From: Spirochaetaceae bacterium
GTDB taxonomy: Bacteria; Spirochaetota; Spirochaetia; CADAEX01
Direction of reading: 5' to 3'
DNA length: 64,000 nucleotides
Assembly (NCBI GenBank): GCA_009780675.1
Contig: WQZP01000006.1
Location: 1-64,000, forward strand
Shown: positions 59,191 to 64,000 of the stretch, in pieces
How the letters are laid out: every line of letters begins with the position of its first letter
How positions within the stretch are numbered: the stretch's first letter is position 1
Made by a program: the position numbers and the translations under genes
Notes under the pieces: model-generated
What the model saw: only the letters and a program-made list of their open reading frames with translations
Databases searched by the model: none
Told to the model about the DNA's origin: nothing

Positions 59191-61197
59191 ATGACAGACA
59201 TAGAAAGATTGAAAAAAGAACTTAATCCAGAACAATATAAAACAGTTACCACAATACCAGGCCCTCTTCTTATTATCGCAGGCGCAGGATCCGGGAAAAC
59301 GCGGACAATTACCTACAGAATGGCCTATATGCTTAATAAAGGGATACCACAATCTTCGATTCTTGCGCTGACTTTTACAAATAAAGCTGCAAAAGAGATG
59401 TCCGAAAGAGTAAAGAAAATTACAGGAAAAAAACTAATAAACCTTACTGTTTCTACATTTCATGCTTTTGGAGTCAAAATACTTCGCGAAGATATTGAAT
59501 GTCTTGGGTTCAGGACAAATTTCAGCATTTATGATCAGGCAGATAAAATAGCTCTTATAAAAAATACTGCAAGGGAGCTAAAAATCGACCCAAATACCCT
59601 TGACCTTTATTCTCTCGCATCCATTTTTTCATTAATAAAAACAGATATTGCAAAGTGGAACAGTACAACAGAGGTTTACAAAAATATTTATGAAGAATAC
59701 ATAGAGCATTTACGCATTTATAATGCAGTTGATTTTGACGACCTTATTACCCTTCCTGTTAAAATTTTTAATCAATATCCAGATATTCTTGAAAAATACA
59801 GAGAACGTTATAAATATATAATGGTTGATGAATTTCAGGATACCTCAAGAGTCCAATATGACCTTGTAAAACTTCTTGCAGAAAAATCGCGCAATATTTG
59901 CGCTGTAGGCGATGATGACCAATCTATCTATTCATGGAGAGGCGCTGATTATTCAAATATATTACAGTTTGAAAAAGATTTTCCGGAAGTTGCAGAAATT
60001 AAGCTGGAGCAAAATTACAGGTCTACAGGTAATATTTTAGAGGCTGCGAACCAACTTATATCAAATAATAAAAACAGAAAAACCAAAGAGCTCTGGACAG
60101 GTATAGAAAGCGGCAATTTGATTGAAATTTATTATCCCGAGAATGAACAAAAAGAGAGTGAATTTATTGCGGACATGATAAGTTATTTAAAAAAGAAAGA
60201 TAATATCCATTATCATGATTTTGGAATACTTATAAGAACAAACAGCCTTGCAGCAGCTATCGAAGATGCTCTTCTTGGCGCAGGTATTCCCTACAAAGTA
60301 TCGGGCGGCACAAGTTTTTTTCAGAGGCAGGAAGTAAAAGATATTATAGCTTATTTAAGAGTTATGACAAATCCTGAAGATGATGTAAATCTTCTAAGAA
60401 TCATCAATACTCCCAGAAGAGGAATGGGAAAAAAATCAATTGAATATATTAATTCAGTTGCGGAAAATAAAAAATGCTCGCTATTTTCTGCTATATGCGC
60501 GATTTGCGTTGCAGGGGATTCTGCGTTAGGCGATAAAACAAAGGCAAGTTTGCAGGAGTTCTTAAACTTGATAAATTTTTTTAAAGCAAGATTTTTGTCA
60601 GGAAAAAATATGGCAAAAACCCTTGAGGAGTTTGTTAGTAACATTGATTACTGGGGATTTCTTGTAAATGAATATCAGAAAAACGAAAAACTCGCAAAAT
60701 GGAAATATAAGAATGTTCAGATATTTACAGACCTTCTGGCAAGATGGGAGACAGACCCGGATAATATCAAGCCAGACATATATCAATATTTAAACAGAAT
60801 AACTATTATAACGCGTGATGATATTGAAGATAATGAAGATGGCAAAGTAAATCTTATGACTATTCACGCAGCAAAAGGTCTTGAATTTGATATTGTTTTT
60901 CTCGCGGGTGTAGAAGATACTATTATTCCCCATGCGCGCGCTATTGAGGAAAATGAAACCAATATAGAGGAAGAGAGAAGGCTTTTTTATGTTGCAATAA
61001 CAAGGGCTAAAAACAAACTCTATATTACAGCATGCAAACAGAGAAGATATCTGAAAGATACAATAGAACCAAAACCCTCAAGATTTCTTGTTGAACTTCC
61101 ACAAAGTTTGTTAAAAAATTGCGAAGAAAAATCTGTAGATGATAAAGAAAAATTAATGAAAATGTTTGAGGGAATTAATGCAATTTTTAAAAAATAA
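59191..61197 (+). CDS. UvrD/PcrA-type superfamily 1 DNA helicase
   Basis: 668 residues. Motifs: Q-motif LNPEQYKTVTT, I (Walker A) AGAGSGKTRTI, Ia ALTFTNKAAKEM, II VDEFQDTSRVQ, III AVGDDDQSIYSWRGA, IV LEQNYRSTGNILEAAN, V MTIHAAKGLEFDIVFLAGVED, VI EEERRLFYVAITRAKN. It is shorter at the C-terminus than E. coli UvrD. 3'-5' helicase for repair and replication restart. ATG 59191 with a weak AAGG upstream. Confidence 0.94.
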   Translation: MTDIERLKKELNPEQYKTVTTIPGPLLIIAGAGSGKTRTITYRMAYMLNKGIPQSSILALTFTNKAAKEMSERVKKITGKKLINLTVSTFHAFGVKILREDIECLGFRTNFSIYDQADKIALIKNTARELKIDPNTLDLYSLASIFSLIKTDIAKWNSTTEVYKNIYEEYIEHLRIYNAVDFDDLITLPVKIFNQYPDILEKYRERYKYIMVDEFQDTSRVQYDLVKLLAEKSRNICAVGDDDQSIYSWRGADYSNILQFEKDFPEVAEIKLEQNYRSTGNILEAANQLISNNKNRKTKELWTGIESGNLIEIYYPENEQKESEFIADMISYLKKKDNIHYHDFGILIRTNSLAAAIEDALLGAGIPYKVSGGTSFFQRQEVKDIIAYLRVMTNPEDDVNLLRIINTPRRGMGKKSIEYINSVAENKKCSLFSAICAICVAGDSALGDKTKASLQEFLNLINFFKARFLSGKNMAKTLEEFVSNIDYWGFLVNEYQKNEKLAKWKYKNVQIFTDLLARWETDPDNIKPDIYQYLNRITIITRDDIEDNEDGKVNLMTIHAAKGLEFDIVFLAGVEDTIIPHARAIEENETNIEEERRLFYVAITRAKNKLYITACKQRRYLKDTIEPKPSRFLVELPQSLLKNCEEKSVDDKEKLMKMFEGINAIFKK

Positions 61198-61226
61198 ATT
61201 GCAGGGCATTAATATTTGGAGAAAAA

Positions 61227-61742
61227 ATGCAGAAAAAAAGTGAAAACAATGTTGCGATAAAAAGAAAATATCCTGAACCAGTAATTTTGATTATTGTAAA
61301 AGATAAACATGGCAAATATAATCCTGTGCCTTGCAGCTGGGCAATGGTAGCATCTGGTGAGCCTCTTATGTTTGCTTTTGCCCTTGCCACTAAACGTTAT
61401 TCGCTAGAGGCTATAAGAAGAGCCGGCGAATTTGTTATTTCATTTCCTTCTGAGTCAATGGCCGATGAAGTAGCTTATTACGGTTCCTGCTCCGGAGACA
61501 ATACAGATAAATTCAAAGAAAAGCCTGTTCCAACAGAAAAAGCAGAATCAATAGATTGCCTTATTTTAAAAGATAGTGTGGCTAATTTTGAATGCGTGCT
61601 TGATTGTGAATATGCGGCTGGTGACCATATAATTATTACTGCAAGAGTTCTAAAGGCATGGGAAAATAAAGAGAGCGACCTTAAAAGGCTATTTAATGTA
61701 GGTTCTGGCCGCAAACTTTCCGGTGTGACAGAAAAAAAATAG
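61227..61742 (+). CDS. Flavin reductase-like FMN-binding protein
   Basis: 171 residues: KRKYPEPVILIIVKDKHGKYNPVPCSWAMVASGEPLMFAFALATKRYSLEAIRRAGEFVISFPSESMADEVAYYGSCSGDNTDKFKE. This is the flavin-reductase-like split barrel that binds FMN, often an NAD(P)H:FMN reductase or flavoredoxin-like electron carrier. Flavoredoxin-like members occur in anaerobes. It follows the helicase by 29 bases. ATG with TTTGGAGAA upstream. Confidence 0.87.
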   Translation: MQKKSENNVAIKRKYPEPVILIIVKDKHGKYNPVPCSWAMVASGEPLMFAFALATKRYSLEAIRRAGEFVISFPSESMADEVAYYGSCSGDNTDKFKEKPVPTEKAESIDCLILKDSVANFECVLDCEYAAGDHIIITARVLKAWENKESDLKRLFNVGSGRKLSGVTEKK

Positions 61743-61743
61743 A

Positions 61744-62013
61744 TTACCCGGGCATTGTCTCTTTTTCGATTTTTTCAAGATATTTTACAGCTTCAAAATA
61801 ATTATCCCCGCACATCTCTTTTGAGGGAATAAGCGATGTGCAAACCCTGGGACGCCCCTTTTTTCCAAAAAGGAGACATAGGTTGTTATTATCCAGATTT
61901 ATGCATCTTACCCCAGCAGGTTTGCCATTTTCCATTCCCGGAATCGGCGAAGATATTGAAATAGCTATACAACAAGCTCCACAGCCAGGTCTGCAATTAA
62001 ATTTATCAGCCAT
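61744..62013 (-). CDS. YkgJ-type zinc/iron-chelating cysteine-cluster protein
   Basis: 89 residues. FNCRPGCGACCIAIS holds the CxxxCxxCC head, followed by CINLDNNNLCLLFG and RPRVCTSL, giving the conserved Cys set of the YkgJ family (formerly UPF0153), which bind metal, perhaps an Fe-S cluster. The tail (NYFEAVKYLEKIEKE) is helical. Convergent with the flavin reductase, one base apart. Confidence 0.87.
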   Translation of the reverse strand: MADKFNCRPGCGACCIAISISSPIPGMENGKPAGVRCINLDNNNLCLLFGKKGRPRVCTSLIPSKEMCGDNYFEAVKYLEKIEKETMPG

Positions 62014-62167
62014 GCTCGTTTATAGCATAAATATAGATAAAAATCTCTATACGATATTTATAAATAGAGATCAAAAAAGGTTGACAATCATTGTTATATG
62101 AATAAATTTATATACATATTAAATGAAGTAATGAATTAAAATTATAGGCCCGTGGTTAAGGATTATT

Positions 62168-63670
62168 ATGAATACTATACTGGTTCTTGAGAACCCTTCC
62201 AGTTGGAAGTTGAATATTCCGGGTGTGGATATTGTCAAAGCTAACGATTATGTAACTAATGAATCATTCAGTTACCTTAAAAATGTAAAAGTGCTTAATT
62301 TATGCAGGTCTTATAAATATCAGACAATAGGATATTATGTATCTCTTATTGCTGCTGCAAGAGGACATTATCCAATCCCCTCTGTAAAAGCAACCCAGGA
62401 TCTAAAACAGAGCCTTATAATCAAACGGGCATCACATGATCTTCACACCCAGATACAAAAAAGCCTTGCACATGTTCAGGGTGAAAATTATGAATTAAAT
62501 ATCTATTTTGGGAGAAATGCCAGCAATACCCATAACAGGCTCTCTAACATGATTTATAATGTTTTCCCTTTGCCGTTTTTTAATGCAAGCTTTCTTAAAG
62601 TTAAAAACAGGTGGCAGCTTGATTCAATAAGTCTTATTACAATAAAAGATATCCCCGAAAACCATATTGATTTTGCTGTTCAAAGAATGATTGATTATGT
62701 AGGGAGAAAATCTGCGAAAAATCAAAAAGATTCCACTCTTTATAAGTATGAAATGGCAATTTTAAGAACAGATACTGAAACAAATTCCCCATCAGATAAA
62801 GAAGCTATTATCAAATTAATGAAATCTGCTGATAAAAATAGAGTAGGGATTGAAATTATAACAAATAATGATATTGCTCAGCTTGACAGATTTGATGCTC
62901 TTTTTATAAGAGATGCCACAGCTGTAAACCACTACACATATAGATTTGCCCGCAGAGCTGAATCTTCTGGTCTTGTTGTTATTGATGACCCAATATCTAT
63001 CTTGCGCTGTACAAATAAAATATATCTTACAGAAGTTCTTAATAAGAATAAAATACCAATTCCGCCTACTGTAATAATAAGTCAGAATAATATCGAAAAA
63101 GTGGAAAAAGAGATAGGATTTCCTTGTGTTCTAAAAATACCCGACAGTTCTTTTTCCCAGGGTGTTTTTAAATATGAAACAAAACAAGAGTTCGAAAACG
63201 CTCTTTCAGGCCTTTTTAAAAAATCAGCCCTTCTTTTGGCACAGGCATTTACTCCCACAGATTTTGACTGGCGCGTATGTATCCTTAATGATCAGCCTCT
63301 TTTTGTTTGCAGATATCATATGGCAAGGGAGCACTGGCAAATATATAACCATGCAAGTAAAGGGACAGCTGATGAATCAGGCCTTGTTGATACTCTTACA
63401 GTCGCTGAAACGCCAAAAAAAGTTATTGACATTGCTCGTAAGGCTACAGGCCTAATAGGGCGTGGATTATACGGGGTTGATATTAAAGTAATTGATGGAA
63501 AACCACAAGTTATAGAAATAAATGATAATCCAAGCATAGAGGCGGGAATCGAAGATAGAGTTCTTGGTGATAAACTTTATGATGCAATAGTCAAAGAATT
63601 TATACGCCGGCTTGATAATTTTCATGGGAAAAACAATGGAAAAAGTAATAAAAATAATTTTGCTTGTTAA
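62168..63670 (+). CDS. RimK-family ATP-grasp ligase with RLAN N-terminal domain
   Basis: 500 residues. The N-terminal 200 (ILVLENPSSWKLNIPGVDIVKANDYV, LCRSYKYQTIGYYVSLIAAARGHYPIPSV) match the RimK-like ATP-grasp N-terminal (RLAN) domain; the C-terminal 300 are ATP-grasp: DALFIRDATAVNHYTYRFARRAES, RCTNKIYLTEVLNKNKIPIPPTVI, FPCVLKIPDSSFSQGVFK, DFDWRVCILNDQPLFVCRYHMA and VIDGKPQVIEINDNPSIEAG with the Mg-binding Glu-x-Asn. It should ligate an amino acid, as RimK adds Glu; the acceptor is unknown. Confidence 0.88.
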   Translation: MNTILVLENPSSWKLNIPGVDIVKANDYVTNESFSYLKNVKVLNLCRSYKYQTIGYYVSLIAAARGHYPIPSVKATQDLKQSLIIKRASHDLHTQIQKSLAHVQGENYELNIYFGRNASNTHNRLSNMIYNVFPLPFFNASFLKVKNRWQLDSISLITIKDIPENHIDFAVQRMIDYVGRKSAKNQKDSTLYKYEMAILRTDTETNSPSDKEAIIKLMKSADKNRVGIEIITNNDIAQLDRFDALFIRDATAVNHYTYRFARRAESSGLVVIDDPISILRCTNKIYLTEVLNKNKIPIPPTVIISQNNIEKVEKEIGFPCVLKIPDSSFSQGVFKYETKQEFENALSGLFKKSALLLAQAFTPTDFDWRVCILNDQPLFVCRYHMAREHWQIYNHASKGTADESGLVDTLTVAETPKKVIDIARKATGLIGRGLYGVDIKVIDGKPQVIEINDNPSIEAGIEDRVLGDKLYDAIVKEFIRRLDNFHGKNNGKSNKNNFAC

Positions 63671-63741
63671 AAATATTTTTATTAAAATTTTTGTTGAATA
63701 AAATTATTATTTTTTATATACTTCATTTCACAATAAAAAAA

Positions 63742-63874
63742 GCCTGCTCATGATGTTGTAGGTACATAACGTATGCACATAACGTAAGTACATTATATTA
63801 TGCACATTTGTGTATACATAATGTATCAAAATTTTCCCTCACCCCTCTATAATGTATACATATTATGGGCAGGC
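63742..63874. repeat. Iterated AT-rich repeat inside a long inverted repeat
   Basis: GCCTGCTCAT (63742-63751) and ATGGGCAGGC (63865-63874) bound about five degenerate 12-14-base units of the ACATAACGTATGC kind (two at 63764 and 63777 are exact over 10 bases). The hairpin TACATTAT/ATAATGTA with an extended arm (63789-63825) lies inside. A- and T-rich flanks suggest a terminator role. Confidence 0.6.
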
Positions 63875-63911
63875 AATTTTAAAATATTTAATTTTTTTGC
63901 AGTTAGGTCTT

Positions 63912-63931
63912 TTCTTTATCTAAATAAAGAA
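63912..63931. other. Small palindrome before the last gene
   Basis: TTCTTTAT (63912-63919) / ATAAAGAA (63924-63931) with 4-base centre, just upstream of a TATAGTATAAG that may be a -10. Confidence 0.4.
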
Positions 63932-63960
63932 GTATTTTATAGTATAAGAGGGGGATACAA

Positions 63961-64000
63961 ATGAAAGTTTTAATGCTGGGCTGGGAGCTTCCGCCTGTCA
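63961..64000 (+). CDS. Glycosyltransferase family 4/5 (glycogen synthase-like), N-terminus only
   Basis: Thirteen residues are visible: MKVLMLGWELPPV. This opening (VLM-GWE-PP) is the usual start of bacterial GT4/GT5 glycogen synthase-like enzymes that begin with the nucleotide-sugar loop. GAGGGGG lies 6 bases before the ATG. The gene runs out of the window. Confidence 0.65.
   Translation, partial: MKVLMLGWELPPV

Overview
The window is AT-rich bacterial DNA and most resembles a spirochaete of the Treponema group, probably a gut-associated, non-pathogenic lineage. This rests on recognition by eye. Several short lipoproteins share an N-terminus of the form MKNTIK-LGIIAL-GF-I-AC that I associate with gut treponemes. 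There is also a Treponema-type MGEIKSALELALERT protein, a TPM/LemA pair, Lys/Ala/Pro-rich histone-like proteins, and many c-di-GMP and two-component parts. No rRNA or phage was seen. There is one tRNA (Arg, CCT).

Layout. 1-4.8 kb: U32 peptidase (cut), GNAT, ferredoxin-tailed aldo/keto reductase, DeoC, HD protein and small unknowns. 5-7.3 kb: two tandem paralogous lipoproteins behind matching structured leaders. 7.4-9.2 kb: an Rpn/PD-(D/E)XK protein with a coding minisatellite and a GC-rich island of palindromic repeats. 9.2-16.3 kb: NAD salvage (pncB-pncA), asparaginase, RmuC, folate cyclo-ligase and a DMT transporter. 16.8-21 kb: tRNA-Arg, beta-CASP nuclease, alanine racemase, LUD protein.

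21.2-27.9 kb holds the most informative locus: a minus-strand shikimate operon. Its genes run in reaction order: DAHP synthase, AroB, AroD, an AroE-AroK fusion, AroA, AroC, then chorismate mutase. Upstream of it I find a perfect -35, an 18-residue leader peptide containing the run Tyr-Phe-Tyr-Phe-Phe-Tyr, a candidate antiterminator and an intrinsic terminator. This is a textbook layout for ribosome-mediated attenuation by phenylalanine and tyrosine.

28-47 kb: histone-like protein, nucleotidyltransferase, TPM/LemA, an orphan VbhA-like antitoxin, a third lipoprotein with a related leader, ilvC next to a 56-bp triplication, an SGNH esterase and an AAA ATPase behind a 17-bp perfect palindrome. 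Then come a hicAB locus with a decapitated hicA, HAD and DUF362 proteins, an envelope lipoprotein/LysM pair, PC4-like, PilZ and RRM proteins, a RelA/SpoT-TPR fusion and a second histone-like protein. 47.4-64 kb: phosphohexomutase, RsmB-type methyltransferase, a signalling operon (HD-GYP regulator, 1862-residue hybrid kinase, small partner), a second DUF362 ferredoxin, UvrD/PcrA helicase, flavin reductase, RimK-like ligase and the start of a glycosyltransferase.

All domain calls are from motifs read by eye. No database search, folding or promoter program was run. Residue ranges are approximate.
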